A DNA stretch of 64,000 nucleotides from Psychrobacter maritimus (GCF_904846345.1 NZ_CAJHAJ010000002.1:434001-498000); one strand, 5' to 3'; shown: positions 27,947 to 37,450, counted from the stretch's first letter. A program made the numbers and translations. Notes: generated by a model from the sequence alone, not told the origin.

Positions 27947-30900
27947 ATGACCGAACCGCAAAACACACCTATGAATCAAGACCCAAAAGATACCAATCCT
28001 ATGGTAAGCCCTGTCAATAAAGTAACAGAGACAAAACCATTAGCAACGAATCTGCCTAAAAAAAGGCCATCTAAAACCAAGCTAGCCAAAAAAGAGCTGG
28101 CACGCAAAAAGCCGTCAGAAAAAGCTCAGCCAAATAGCACAGTAGATGCGCCTAGCACGCCTCATCCGGTATTTATCGATGTTAATGAGCGCTGCCTTAT
28201 CGGTGCCGAGCAGCTTAAGCGTTATACTGATACGAATGAGCTACCGAGCGATACCCGCACTGCCCCCGATTTAGATGTCGGCTTTGGACAACAGCGCGCC
28301 CTTAAAGCGTTGCATACAGCACTGGATATTCATGCCAGCGGCTATCACGTATTTGCCGCGGGCGAAAATGGCTTAGGTAAACGCACCGTTATCAGTCGTT
28401 TATTGCAACGAATTGCCGCTGACGCACCAACGCCCGACGATTGGGTTTATGTGTATAATTTTGCCGATCCACGTACACCGCAAGCATTACGTCTACCTTC
28501 TGGTCAGGCGACAATACTACAACAGCAGGTCAATCAATTATGGCAGCAAGCCAAAAAACGACTCAGCCAACGCTTTCGTAGCGACCAATATCAAAGCAAA
28601 ATCGAAGCCCTCAAAAATGATACCCATCAAAAAGAAAGTCAGGCTTACGACGACCTAAATACCGAAGGCAAACAATACGATTTAGCACTAACGTTTCGCG
28701 CATTTGACAATAAAGCGGTATTTGTACATCCTAGCCAGCTACCAAAAGAAGAGAGCAATAGTGAAGTTAAAGATGACAAAATCTCTAATAGCCAGAAAAA
28801 TAAGTCAATAAAAGAGGAAGGTCAAAGAGCCAGTATTCCTAATGACAATATTCCTAATGACAATATTCCTAATGACAATATTTCTAATGACAATATTTCT
28901 AATGACAATATTTCTAATGACAATATTTCTAATGACAATATTTCTAATGACAATATTTCTAGTTCCAGTATTTCTAGTGCTGATGATAGCGTGAGCAAAG
29001 ATGCTAACCACGACTACGGCAAGAGCGAGTACGAAGCTGAGCTGAATAATTTTGCACAAAAAAACCATATGCAAAAGCGCTTAAGTCAGCTGACCATCGC
29101 CTTAGAGCAATTAGAAGACGAAGCCAATGATGCCATTGAAGCCCTGCATCGCAATATTGCACGCCGAGCGCTACAGCCTTTATTTGCGCCTATTTATGAG
29201 CAGTTTACTGATCATCCATTAGTCGTCGAGTATTTAAAAACCGTATTTGCCGATATGGTTACGCATGTCGAGCGTATCGTCAATGGCGATGATGAGGAGT
29301 TTGTGACGGCAGTGCTTGCCACAACGCCGAGCCGCTATGCAGTCAACGTCATCGTCAGTCACGCGCCCGATAGTGGCGCACCGGTCATCTTTGAAGACTT
29401 ACCGACGCATTTAAACCTATTGGGTCATGTCGAGCAAATCACCCAATTGGGCACAGTAACCACCGATGTCAGTATGATTCGAGCAGGCGCCCTGCACCGT
29501 GCCAATGGCGGTTATCTATTGTTAGAAGCCAGTCACCTGCTTGAGCATCCTTACGCGTGGCAAGGTCTTAAGCGCGCCTTGCAATCTCGCAAAATCAAAC
29601 TCTCAAGCCTTGAGCAGATGCTGACCTTAACAGGCAGCTTATCGCTCGCGCCCGCACCCATTGACCTTGATATCAAAGTCATCTTGCTTGGCGAAGCAGA
29701 TTTATATTACGAACTACTAGAGCTGGAGCCGGAGTTTGATGCAGTATTTAAAGTACGTGCCGATTTTCACGACGATGTAACTCGTAGCCCTGAGCACGAA
29801 TTGGCATTGGTAGCAAAAATGGCAGACATCATTGATTATGCCAACCTTTATCCTTTTGATAGTAGCGCCCAAGCCGCTTTACTCGAGCATTTAAGCTTAC
29901 AAGCAGAAGACCAAGACCGCTTAAGTTTACATAGTGACTTATTGATTAAGCTCTTACATGAATCTAACCGCCATGCACGTTTGAGCGGTAAAAATATTGT
30001 TAGCGCCATTCACGTCACCCACGCTATTGACGATATGGATGAGCGCTCAGGATATTTGCGCGACCTTTATTGGGATGAGTTAAAAAATGGCCAGCAGCTT
30101 ATTCAGACCCAAGGCGATGCTGTCGGGCAAGTAAATGCGCTCACCGTCGTCAGTTACGCCGATAGCGAGTTTGGTATGCCCGCTCGTCTGACCGCAGTCA
30201 TTCAGCCAAATATTGGCGCTGGCGAAATCCTCGATATCGAGCGCGATGTGGATTTGGGCGGTAGCTTACACGCCAAAGGCATGCTGATTATGACCAGCTA
30301 TTTGCGCGCCTTATTTAGTCAGCATCATGCGCTCAACTTTAGCGCCTCACTCGCTTTTGAGCAAAGTTACGCCCATATCGATGGTGATAGTGCGACGGTC
30401 AGTGAAGGCTGTGCGCTACTCTCCGCCCTAGCAAACGTCCCTATCAATCAATCTTTTGCGATTACCGGCTCGATGAATCAGTTAGGCGAAGTCCAAGCAG
30501 TTGGCGGTATCAATTCTAAAATCGCTGGTTTCTTTGACGCTTGCCGCGAGCAAGAGCTGACGGGACAACAAGGCGTGGTTATCCCAATGGCCAACGTCAA
30601 ACAATTAATGCTACGTGACGACATCATTGCCGCCGTTCAAGCAGGGCAATTTCATATTTATGGCGTACATACATTAAGTGAAGCCTTGACCTTAATGACC
30701 GGCTTACCTGTCGACACCATGAATAAAAAAGGTCGCTACCGTAAAGAAACCTTATTTGGCAAAGTACTAAGCCGTTTGATGCTTTGGGATGAAAATCAGA
30801 ATGCTGATGACGAAGTCGATGATAAAAAGTCGAAAAAGAAAGCCAAGAAAAAGCGCCAAGCCAAACGTCAGAAAAAACAAGATAAGCAAAAAAAAGCCAA

Positions 30901-30970
30901 GAAAGAGAAAGGTGACCTAGATACAAGCCCAGATGCAAATATAGAGACAAATACAGAAGTGCATCCCTAG
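27947..30970 (+). CDS. Lon-family (LonB/YcbZ-like) ATP-dependent protease with internal repeat
   Basis: This 1007-residue protein joins an AAA-type region to a C-terminal Lon peptidase domain. The P-loop is GENGLGKRT near residues 138-146. The peptidase nucleophile is Ser815 in HIDGDSATVSEGCALLSALA, and the partner Lys858 in GGINSKIAGFF; this 43-residue spacing equals that of the classical Lon dyad. It lacks the classical Lon N-domain and matches the YcbZ/LonH-like group, whose substrates are poorly known. Two additions stand out: a 5-residue NDN tandem repeat at about 297-336, and a Lys-rich tail at about 960-995. The ATG at 27947 has no clear ribosome-binding site, so the exact N-terminus is uncertain. 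Confidence 0.88.
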   Translation: MTEPQNTPMNQDPKDTNPMVSPVNKVTETKPLATNLPKKRPSKTKLAKKELARKKPSEKAQPNSTVDAPSTPHPVFIDVNERCLIGAEQLKRYTDTNELPSDTRTAPDLDVGFGQQRALKALHTALDIHASGYHVFAAGENGLGKRTVISRLLQRIAADAPTPDDWVYVYNFADPRTPQALRLPSGQATILQQQVNQLWQQAKKRLSQRFRSDQYQSKIEALKNDTHQKESQAYDDLNTEGKQYDLALTFRAFDNKAVFVHPSQLPKEESNSEVKDDKISNSQKNKSIKEEGQRASIPNDNIPNDNIPNDNISNDNISNDNISNDNISNDNISNDNISSSSISSADDSVSKDANHDYGKSEYEAELNNFAQKNHMQKRLSQLTIALEQLEDEANDAIEALHRNIARRALQPLFAPIYEQFTDHPLVVEYLKTVFADMVTHVERIVNGDDEEFVTAVLATTPSRYAVNVIVSHAPDSGAPVIFEDLPTHLNLLGHVEQITQLGTVTTDVSMIRAGALHRANGGYLLLEASHLLEHPYAWQGLKRALQSRKIKLSSLEQMLTLTGSLSLAPAPIDLDIKVILLGEADLYYELLELEPEFDAVFKVRADFHDDVTRSPEHELALVAKMADIIDYANLYPFDSSAQAALLEHLSLQAEDQDRLSLHSDLLIKLLHESNRHARLSGKNIVSAIHVTHAIDDMDERSGYLRDLYWDELKNGQQLIQTQGDAVGQVNALTVVSYADSEFGMPARLTAVIQPNIGAGEILDIERDVDLGGSLHAKGMLIMTSYLRALFSQHHALNFSASLAFEQSYAHIDGDSATVSEGCALLSALANVPINQSFAITGSMNQLGEVQAVGGINSKIAGFFDACREQELTGQQGVVIPMANVKQLMLRDDIIAAVQAGQFHIYGVHTLSEALTLMTGLPVDTMNKKGRYRKETLFGKVLSRLMLWDENQNADDEVDDKKSKKKAKKKRQAKRQKKQDKQKKAKKEKGDLDTSPDANIETNTEVHP
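28835..28954 (+). repeat. In-frame 15-bp minisatellite (eight units)
   Basis: Eight contiguous units of ATT-YCT-AAT-GAC-AAT encode I(P/S)NDN. The first three have CCT (Pro) and the last five TCT (Ser). Two degenerate units follow to about 28984. The array lies in a polar, probably disordered linker of the Lon-family protein and keeps frame whatever the copy number. Confidence 0.95.
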
Positions 30971-31083
30971 ACGTTGTCACGCTTTTCTGCGATGATTGGC
31001 TTTTTATGATGCGCTATGTTAATTAATAAAATGCTAATAAACAGCTAGCAACCAAACCCGTGACTGAATAAAGGTTATCTTTA

Positions 31084-32238
31084 ATGACTGCACATTCTAC
31101 TGACGCCGATAGTATTCAAGCTCAAGCAACTGTTGATGAGTCAGCAACTGCGCTAGTGACTGAAGAAGTTGCTGAGCAAAATGAAGAAGTTACTGCAGAT
31201 AATAAAGCGTCTGAGGAAGCAGCAGATAATCGTCATGGGGCAGCGACGACAGCGCGGCAATGGCAAGTGTTATCGCAGTTACAGCGCAATCGCTGGGTAG
31301 GGACAACCCATGTTTACGAGCAGCTTATATTGGCAGGCTTTGATATCAGTTTGCGTACGGTGCAACGCGATTTAAACGCCCTTGCCAAACGCTTTCCTAT
31401 CGAAAAAAACAATGCCAATCCACAAGGCTGGCGCTGGAAAGATGATGCGCCGCTGCAAAGCTTACCGCATATGAACTTATCACAAGCGGTTGCCTTTAAT
31501 ATGGTCGAAGCCAATCTAAGTCAGCTGCTACCGCCGGTTATTTTAGATGAGCTATTTCCTTGGTTTGACTTGGCACGCAGGCAGCTCAAAAACAGTAAAG
31601 TCACGCATTCATGGATTGACAGAGTGCGTATCGAGCCTGCAACTCAGCCCTTGATTGCGCCGCACATTGATTTGGAAAGTAAAGATAACATTTATCATGC
31701 GTTATTTTATCAATTACAAATACAAGCCAACTATACCCGCAGTGATAAATCACAAGCTAGCGAATATACCTTAAACCCTATTGCTATCATTCAGCGTGGG
31801 GTGATTATTTACCTATTGGCAACGCGCACTGATGATCCAGAAGTGATTATTCGTACCTTTGCTTTGCATCGCTTTACCAGCGTTGAGATACTAGAAAGCG
31901 CGGCTAAAACCCCAGACAATTTCCAACTGGATACCTATCTAGATGCAGGCGGCATGGGCTTTAGCCATCCTTTATTTAGCCAGTTACCTGATCATGGCAA
32001 ACATACCGCGGTTGAGCTACAATTTACCAAACAAGCGGGCAAAAGCTTAACGGAAAGTAAGCTTAGTGACGACCAAACCGTTACTATTAATAGCGATGAA
32101 ACCCTGACCATACAAGCGACTGTCAACTTAACCTCGCAGCTGGTTTGGTGGTTACGTGGTTTTGGTAGCGGTTTATTAGACGCCAAACCCGCGCTACTGT
32201 ATCAAGCCGTATTAGACAAGCCAATAAATGATGAATAG
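31084..32238 (+). CDS. WYL-domain transcriptional regulator
   Basis: This 384-residue protein has an acidic leader of about 55 residues, an N-terminal DeoR/HTH-11-like winged helix, and a WYL ligand-sensing domain. The winged helix is RQWQVLSQLQRNRWVGTTHVYE near residue 59, with recognition helix ISLRTVQRDLNALAKRFPI near 90. The WYL part (NPIAIIQRGVIIYLLATR near 230) has YLLA where the WYL triplet stands. Such regulators often respond to DNA damage or nucleic-acid ligands. It starts 114 nt after the Lon-family gene and precedes a TerD gene by 123 nt on the same strand. Confidence 0.85.
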   Translation: MTAHSTDADSIQAQATVDESATALVTEEVAEQNEEVTADNKASEEAADNRHGAATTARQWQVLSQLQRNRWVGTTHVYEQLILAGFDISLRTVQRDLNALAKRFPIEKNNANPQGWRWKDDAPLQSLPHMNLSQAVAFNMVEANLSQLLPPVILDELFPWFDLARRQLKNSKVTHSWIDRVRIEPATQPLIAPHIDLESKDNIYHALFYQLQIQANYTRSDKSQASEYTLNPIAIIQRGVIIYLLATRTDDPEVIIRTFALHRFTSVEILESAAKTPDNFQLDTYLDAGGMGFSHPLFSQLPDHGKHTAVELQFTKQAGKSLTESKLSDDQTVTINSDETLTIQATVNLTSQLVWWLRGFGSGLLDAKPALLYQAVLDKPINDE

Positions 32239-32361
32239 CGACAATAAAGAAAAACAGCTCATTATTAATGATGATAAAAATCTAATAGTCATACGCAAAT
32301 GCACTGACGCTTATACTATTTAAAATAACCATTTTAAATTTAAAAACCCAAAAGGAATATT

Positions 32362-33021
32362 ATGTCGACCACTATCCCATCACCACTACTTTCAGACAGT
32401 TTAAGAGGGCTGGGTTTAGATGCGGGGACGTTATTCTTTGCGCTAAATTATGAATTTACCAAGATTGAGCAAAAAGGCTTATTTAAAAATTTAAAGAAGC
32501 GCTTCAAAAAAAATGAAGGCGCAATTGATATCGATTTGGCCTGCGTACTGTATGACGATAACTGTACCATCAGCGATATTGTTTGGTTTAAGCAGTTACG
32601 TGATAAAGCAGAATCGGTCAAACATCAAGGCGATAGCCTCAATGGCAAAGACCGCGGTGAGCAAGCCATGTATCTTGCGCCGCTTGACCAAGAGCAAATC
32701 CGGCTTTATTTGGATAAAATCCCCGCGCACATCACGCATATCGCTTTGATTGCCAATTCTTATCATGGGCAGCCTTTTAGCAGAGTCAAAAAAGGGGAGA
32801 TTCATTTAAGCGATGATGAAGGTAATCGCTCTTTTGAAGTTAATTTAAAGCAGCTGCCGCGTGACTGCGTTACACTTTGGGTGGCACACTTGCGCCGAGA
32901 GGTGGACGATTGGCATCTGACTTTACAAAATCTGCCACTGCCAGCGACAGATTTATCGACAGCGGCACAAGAAGTGGCGCATGAATTGGCACGCGCCCTG
33001 CCCGTTCCGCAAGGTATTTAA
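32362..33021 (+). CDS. TerD-family stress protein
   Basis: The 219-residue protein carries a TerD domain: DIDLACVLYDDNCTISDIVWF near residue 53, KHQGDSLNGKDRGEQAMYL near 91 with the acidic Ca2+-ligand loop, and a KIPAHITHIALIANSYHGQPF strand pair near 114. TerD-type proteins bind calcium and are linked to tellurite, phage and envelope stress. No other ter gene is adjacent, so this is an orphan copy. AAGGA precedes the ATG. It ends just before a strong terminator, so it may be the last gene of a Lon-WYL-TerD unit. Confidence 0.82.
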   Translation: MSTTIPSPLLSDSLRGLGLDAGTLFFALNYEFTKIEQKGLFKNLKKRFKKNEGAIDIDLACVLYDDNCTISDIVWFKQLRDKAESVKHQGDSLNGKDRGEQAMYLAPLDQEQIRLYLDKIPAHITHIALIANSYHGQPFSRVKKGEIHLSDDEGNRSFEVNLKQLPRDCVTLWVAHLRREVDDWHLTLQNLPLPATDLSTAAQEVAHELARALPVPQGI

Positions 33022-33061
33022 CATTAATGTAGAAAGCTAAGATTGGTTTTTGCTTATAAAG

Positions 33062-33107
33062 CAAAAAGGGTGAGACATCATTTAATAACGTCTCACCCTT
33101 TTTTTAC
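33062..33107 (+). terminator. Terminator after the TerD gene
   Basis: AAAAAGGGTGAGAC / GTCTCACCCTTTTT is a 14-bp stem with a 14-nt loop and a T7 run, about 42 nt after the stop. Confidence 0.93.
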
Positions 33108-33202
33108 ACTAAAAACTTTTGAATTAAGAGCTTCCTTTAAAAACTGCTCTTAAGAACGACCTTTAAGAATCACCTTTAGGAAAAAAAGCTTAAATGACAG
33201 CT

Positions 33203-34183
33203 TTACTCTAACGGCTCTCCGCAATGCGGGCAAAAATTCTTTTGCCGCACTTCTCTTTCACGGCGTTCCAGCTCTTGCTCACGCAATACTTGCAGCACAA
33301 TCTCTTGTGCTTGCTCCTTATCCAATCCAAGCTCGCGGCGGATTTTCTCAATCATCATCTGATTCTGTACCAAATCAAAATCGCTATCGACTAATTGCCC
33401 GCGAAAGTCTTGCTCAAGCTCTTCACGGCGCTGACTGAGCTCATTTGCCAAGCCCGTCGCCAAAATACCTGCCGGTAATGCAGCCAGACCGACGCCCAAT
33501 ATGGTGATAATCGCCCCCAATATTTTACCAGCATTAGTGATAGGCGTTACATCACCATAACCGACCGTCGTTAGCGTGACCACCGCCCACCACATCGCCT
33601 TGGGTATCGATTCAAACTCCTCTGGCTGCGCGTGGTTTTCGACCAAATAAATCCCACTCGATGCCGTGACAATCATAATAATTAAGATAAAAAGGACCGC
33701 TTGAAATGAGCCTTTCTCCTTACTGATAACCACCAATAAAATACGTAAGGAGGCAAAATAACGGGTAAGTTTAAGAATGCGAAATAAACGCAAAATACGT
33801 AAGAAGCGCAAATCGATACTGACAAAGAAATTCAAAAATGCGGGCGCAATGGCAATGATATCAATCAAAGCCGACGGACTTTTTAGCCAATCCCAGCGCT
33901 GACGCCACGTGGTATTGTCAGGCTTCGCTTCAGCGACACTCCATAATCTGAGCAAGTACTCGATAGAAAATATGATAATCGAGAAATTTTCAAACCAAGT
34001 AAAATACTCTTGATACGGATAATACCAGTTATCTACAGACTCAGCGATGACCGCCGTGACGTTCGCCATGATTAAAAAAATGAGAAAGTAGTCAACACAG
34101 CGACTAAAGAGCGTATCATGCTCATCGTTTTGTAGAATGTTATAGACGAAAAGACGCAAGCGCCGTATAGATTGGAGTAGCAT
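33203..34183 (-). CDS. Voltage-gated-type potassium channel
   Basis: Six transmembrane segments surround a classical K+ filter, TTVGYGDVTP. The voltage-sensor S4 is FLRILRLFRILKLTRYF, with Arg/Lys every third residue. A cytosolic C-terminal coiled segment follows, and the protein ends in FCPHCGEPLE, a CxxC knuckle. I start at ATG 34183 (MLLQSIRRLR, 326 aa), which has AGGG 5 nt upstream, in place of the GTG ten codons earlier. It resembles the prokaryotic KvAP/Kch-like ion-transport family. A small zinc-ribbon membrane protein is encoded just upstream on the same strand, 130 nt away. Confidence 0.9.
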   Translation of the reverse strand: MLLQSIRRLRLFVYNILQNDEHDTLFSRCVDYFLIFLIMANVTAVIAESVDNWYYPYQEYFTWFENFSIIIFSIEYLLRLWSVAEAKPDNTTWRQRWDWLKSPSALIDIIAIAPAFLNFFVSIDLRFLRILRLFRILKLTRYFASLRILLVVISKEKGSFQAVLFILIIMIVTASSGIYLVENHAQPEEFESIPKAMWWAVVTLTTVGYGDVTPITNAGKILGAIITILGVGLAALPAGILATGLANELSQRREELEQDFRGQLVDSDFDLVQNQMMIEKIRRELGLDKEQAQEIVLQVLREQELERREREVRQKNFCPHCGEPLE

Positions 34184-34313
34184 GGCGTCCCTATATACGG
34201 TGCGATGTAACACCGGTCTTATATTAATAAACAGTCGTTTAAAAAGCGCTTATGCCTAAATTCAGACCAACAAAGTTGATGGGCATATTTAGTTTATGCA
34301 TCAGTAATGATGA

Positions 34314-34541
34314 TTATACAAAATTTAGGTAATAAATGTAGGTCACTGCCAACAATATCACGGCAAGCGCCAAGAAAACGAAGCGCAAAAACTGCTCATC
34401 AGCCCGTAATTGGTTGCTTAAGTTTTGCGCCGGTAATAAGAACAAACCACATTTAGGGCAACAAGAATCTATTTGGTTCAAGAGCTTGATGGAACGGGCA
34501 TTTTCACAACGAAGCGGAGAATTACTACAATAACCGAGCAT
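34314..34541 (-). CDS. Small zinc-ribbon membrane protein
   Basis: This 75-residue protein has paired cysteines at the N-terminus (YCSNSPLRCENA, then CCPKCG about 20 residues later), a likely zinc ribbon. A single transmembrane helix, LRFVFLALAVILLAVTYIYY, lies at the C-terminus. The cysteine spacing resembles the N-terminal ribbons found on bacterial Ser/Thr kinases and phosphatases. It precedes the K+ channel gene on the same strand, so the two may be cotranscribed. Function unknown; I call it a gene because of its organised domain layout. Confidence 0.7.
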   Translation of the reverse strand: MLGYCSNSPLRCENARSIKLLNQIDSCCPKCGLFLLPAQNLSNQLRADEQFLRFVFLALAVILLAVTYIYYLNFV

Positions 34542-34699
34542 AATGTCTGACCGTCCCCTTTGATAAATAGCAGCAAAAACCGCTGAAAATTGCGAATTAA
34601 AATAACAAGTGTAATTAAAAAATTATTCCTAATTTAGTCTATCTATTCAAGTAGATGGGTAACTTAAGATATAAACATTACCGCTTTCTATTTAAAACC

Positions 34700-34729
34700 T
34701 TACTTTTATTAGGGTTTTTGTATTATAAT
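34700..34729 (+). promoter_or_regulatory. Predicted ompW promoter
   Basis: A perfect TATAAT (34724-34729) lies 18 nt after TTACTT (34700-34705). It predicts a leader of about 100 nt before the ompW ATG at 34837. Confidence 0.5.
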
Positions 34730-34836
34730 AGAGAGATAATGTTACAAGTTAACCATAACATTGTGTAATCAGTCACTACTGTCATCCCTCATTAGCGACT
34801 GACCAATAATCATCTATTATGTTGAGGAATCAAACG

Positions 34837-35472
34837 ATGAAACTACAATCCCTAGTTTTAGCTGCTGCAACTGCACTTACCATGACCACTGCTTTTGCTG
34901 TACCTGCTGGTACTTGGTCTGTGGCTGCTGGTGCTCACTATGTTGATCCAAAAAGTGACAACGGTAACGTCACTATAGGCAATACAAATTACGCTGTAGA
35001 TGTTGATGGCGATGTACGTCCAACCATCAGTGGTGAGTACTTTATCGCTAATAACGTTGGTGTTGAGCTACTTGCAGCCATTCCATTTCATCATGATTTC
35101 ACTTTGACTGATGCAAATGGTGGTGAAATCACAGGTAGAACTCAACATTTACCACCTACTCTTTCTCTACAATACCACTTCGACGGCTACAACCTGCCTA
35201 TGAATGTGAAACCATTTGTTGGTGTTGGTGTGAACTACACTACTTTCTTTAAAGAGAAAGCCAATGTTGCAGGTACTGAACTAAAACTTGACGATAGCGT
35301 AGGTGTTGCTGGTCATATCGGTCTTGATATTCCATTCGCGCCTACTGAGTCTTTCCGTATCGATGCCCGTTATATGGACATCAAAACTGATGCTACGTTA
35401 AACGGTACTGATATTGGTGAAATTGATATCAGCCCTTGGGTATATGGTGTCGCTTTTGTAAAACAGTTCTAA
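34837..35472 (+). CDS. ompW: OmpW-family outer membrane protein
   Basis: OmpW is an eight-stranded outer-membrane barrel thought to pass small hydrophobic molecules. The ATG at 34837 has GAGGA 8 nt upstream and begins a clear signal peptide, MKLQSLVLAAATALTMTTAFA, with cleavage before VPAG. The family start GTWSVAAGAHYVDPKSDNG follows. NNVGVELLAAIPFHHDF lies near residue 71, FKPFVGVGVNYTTFF-type strands near 127, and the C-terminus is GVAFVKQF, ending in Phe as a BamA signal. The 211 aa length is normal. It stands alone, with its own promoter and terminator. Confidence 0.93.
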   Translation: MKLQSLVLAAATALTMTTAFAVPAGTWSVAAGAHYVDPKSDNGNVTIGNTNYAVDVDGDVRPTISGEYFIANNVGVELLAAIPFHHDFTLTDANGGEITGRTQHLPPTLSLQYHFDGYNLPMNVKPFVGVGVNYTTFFKEKANVAGTELKLDDSVGVAGHIGLDIPFAPTESFRIDARYMDIKTDATLNGTDIGEIDISPWVYGVAFVKQF

Positions 35473-35508
35473 TATAGCCCATTGCTATAAACTGAACACG
35501 ATAAATAA

Positions 35509-35537
35509 AAGAAGCCAGCTTAATAGCTGGCTTCTTT
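35509..35537 (+). terminator. Terminator after ompW
   Basis: AAGAAGCCAGCT / AGCTGGCTTCTT is a 12-bp stem with a TAAT loop, about 36 nt after the stop. Confidence 0.88.
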
Positions 35538-35635
35538 GTGTCTATGAATAGATATTTTTGTAATAAAGGATATAAAAAAGACCATCCGTAGATAGTCTTT
35601 TCTATTAACCATGCTATTTTTACTTAACCCTAAAA

Positions 35636-37411
35636 CTATAGCAAAATACGGCGTGGATCCGCCAATAAAGTTGCGATATAACGGGTAAATACCGCGGCAT
35701 CAGCGCCATTAATCACCCGATGATCATAAGATAGCGATAACGGCAGCATCAAACGCGGCTCAAAGGTTTGCTTACTAGCATTCCAACGCGGCTGCATACT
35801 GGCTTCTGATACCCCTAGGATACCCACTTGTGGCCAATTTACCAGTGGCGTAAATGCGGTACCACCTAAGTTACCTTGACTAGATATCGTAAAGCTCGCG
35901 CCTTGCAATTCTTTAGTCGTCAGTTTCTTATCACGCGCTTTAACCGCAAGCTCACCAATCTCAATAGCAATCTGCTTAAGCCCTTTATCTTGCACATTTT
36001 TGATAACAGGTACAATGAGGCCGTCATCAGTCGCTACCGCAATACCCATATTGACGCTCTTACGTAAGATAACTTGGGTATTGTCATCACTCAAATGACT
36101 GTTAAAAAGTGGATGCTGGGTTAACGCATAAGCGGTTGCTTTGACAACAAAGGCTAAAATAGTGAAGCCGATACCTTCCGCTTTCATAGCGCCTTTGAGC
36201 TCACCACGTAGCTTTTCAGTCTCTGTGATATCAGATAGGTCAAACTGCGTCACTTGCGGTAACAAGGTATTATAATTAAGCTGCGGTATTGACACTTTTT
36301 GTAGGCGGCTTAAATCTTGTACCTCCGTCTCACCCCATATCTCAGTATTACTCATATCAGGTAAGCTTGGCAGGCTTGAGCTGACCCCATTGCCACTAGC
36401 AGGTGCGGCTTTTTGAGTATTCAATTTGCCTTTTACATGGGCAAATAAATCTTCTTTTAAGATACGCTCATTGAGCGCTGAACCTGCCACTTGAGAGATA
36501 TCAACCCCTAGCTGACGCGCAAGCTTACGCACGGCAGGACCGGCATAGATATCGACCATTTTTTCGTTGACTTGTGCTTCAGTCAGCTTGGCATTTGTAG
36601 CATTCGTATTAGTCGTAGACTTAGCGGCTTGTTTAGGCTCGTCTGTTGTTTGCGACTTGTCAGACTGCTTATCTGATTCTGTTTTGTTAGTTGATTCAGC
36701 TGGCTTTGATGCTTGCGACTCAGAACTATCGGCCTTAGACTCACTAGCATTATTACTGGCGCTATCTGAACCCTCACCAATAATGACAATAAAGTCTTGA
36801 CCATTGGCGACCATATCGCCCGCTTGCACCAATATTTTTTCGACCTTGCCCGCTTCTGGCGCTGGCACTTCAACCGACGCTTTATCAGATTCAATCAGCA
36901 AAATGGATTGATCAGCAGTAACCATATCACCGACACTGACCATAATCTCAGACACTTGCGCTTCATCAACACCTAGGTCTGGCAAGGCATGAGTAGTTGC
37001 TTTTCCTACTTGTTCGCCTGCTTGCTCACTTGCTTGTTTGGCAGGCTGAGAAGTACTTTCCTCAGCTGCGTTAGTATCGCTTTGCTTCTCTGCTTGCTGA
37101 TTATCCTGCGGCTCATTTTTTTTGTCAGCGGCAGGTTCTGTTTTGTTTTCTGTGTCAGCGCTTTGCGTATCGTCTTTAGCATCGGCATCGCTATCAAGCT
37201 CAATAAGCACCATACCTTCGCTCACTTGGTCGCCAACTGCCACGCTTATTTTAGTTACTTTACCAGCAGCCGAGCTTGGTACTTCTACTGACGCTTTATC
37301 AGATTCTAATAAAATAATATTGTCGTCTTTTGCAATAACGTCGCCAACTTCGACCATAATCTCACTGACTTCGGCGCTATCGACACCCAAATCGGGGGCT
37401 TTAATGTCCAT
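35636..37411 (-). CDS. aceF: Pyruvate dehydrogenase E2, dihydrolipoamide acetyltransferase
   Basis: E2 passes the acetyl group from E1 to CoA and forms the complex core. The 591-residue protein has two lipoyl domains, each with LLESDKASVEVP-type sequence (Lys39 and a second Lys near 180). Long Ala/Gln/Ser/Asp-rich linkers separate them. The E1/E3-binding domain has VRKLARQLGVDISQVAGS near 290. The acetyltransferase domain ends with the catalytic LSYDHRVINGADAAVF. Two lipoyl domains is one fewer than E. coli AceF. It starts 39 nt after aceE, so the two are cotranscribed. The E3 gene (lpd) is not adjacent. Confidence 0.96.
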   Translation of the reverse strand: MDIKAPDLGVDSAEVSEIMVEVGDVIAKDDNIILLESDKASVEVPSSAAGKVTKISVAVGDQVSEGMVLIELDSDADAKDDTQSADTENKTEPAADKKNEPQDNQQAEKQSDTNAAEESTSQPAKQASEQAGEQVGKATTHALPDLGVDEAQVSEIMVSVGDMVTADQSILLIESDKASVEVPAPEAGKVEKILVQAGDMVANGQDFIVIIGEGSDSASNNASESKADSSESQASKPAESTNKTESDKQSDKSQTTDEPKQAAKSTTNTNATNAKLTEAQVNEKMVDIYAGPAVRKLARQLGVDISQVAGSALNERILKEDLFAHVKGKLNTQKAAPASGNGVSSSLPSLPDMSNTEIWGETEVQDLSRLQKVSIPQLNYNTLLPQVTQFDLSDITETEKLRGELKGAMKAEGIGFTILAFVVKATAYALTQHPLFNSHLSDDNTQVILRKSVNMGIAVATDDGLIVPVIKNVQDKGLKQIAIEIGELAVKARDKKLTTKELQGASFTISSQGNLGGTAFTPLVNWPQVGILGVSEASMQPRWNASKQTFEPRLMLPLSLSYDHRVINGADAAVFTRYIATLLADPRRILL

Positions 37412-37450
37412 CCGTAATTCTCCTTGTATTATGATTGCCTTGTCTTTTGG

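Noticed and set aside
28805..29074. A minus-strand frame of repeated NIVIR units opposite the Lon-family gene
   Set aside because: It is the reverse reading of the 15-bp minisatellite; the plus-strand frame carries the conserved protease.
32362..33021. Part of a tellurite-resistance (ter) operon
   Set aside because: No terZABC or other ter genes adjacent; only a lone TerD domain is supported.
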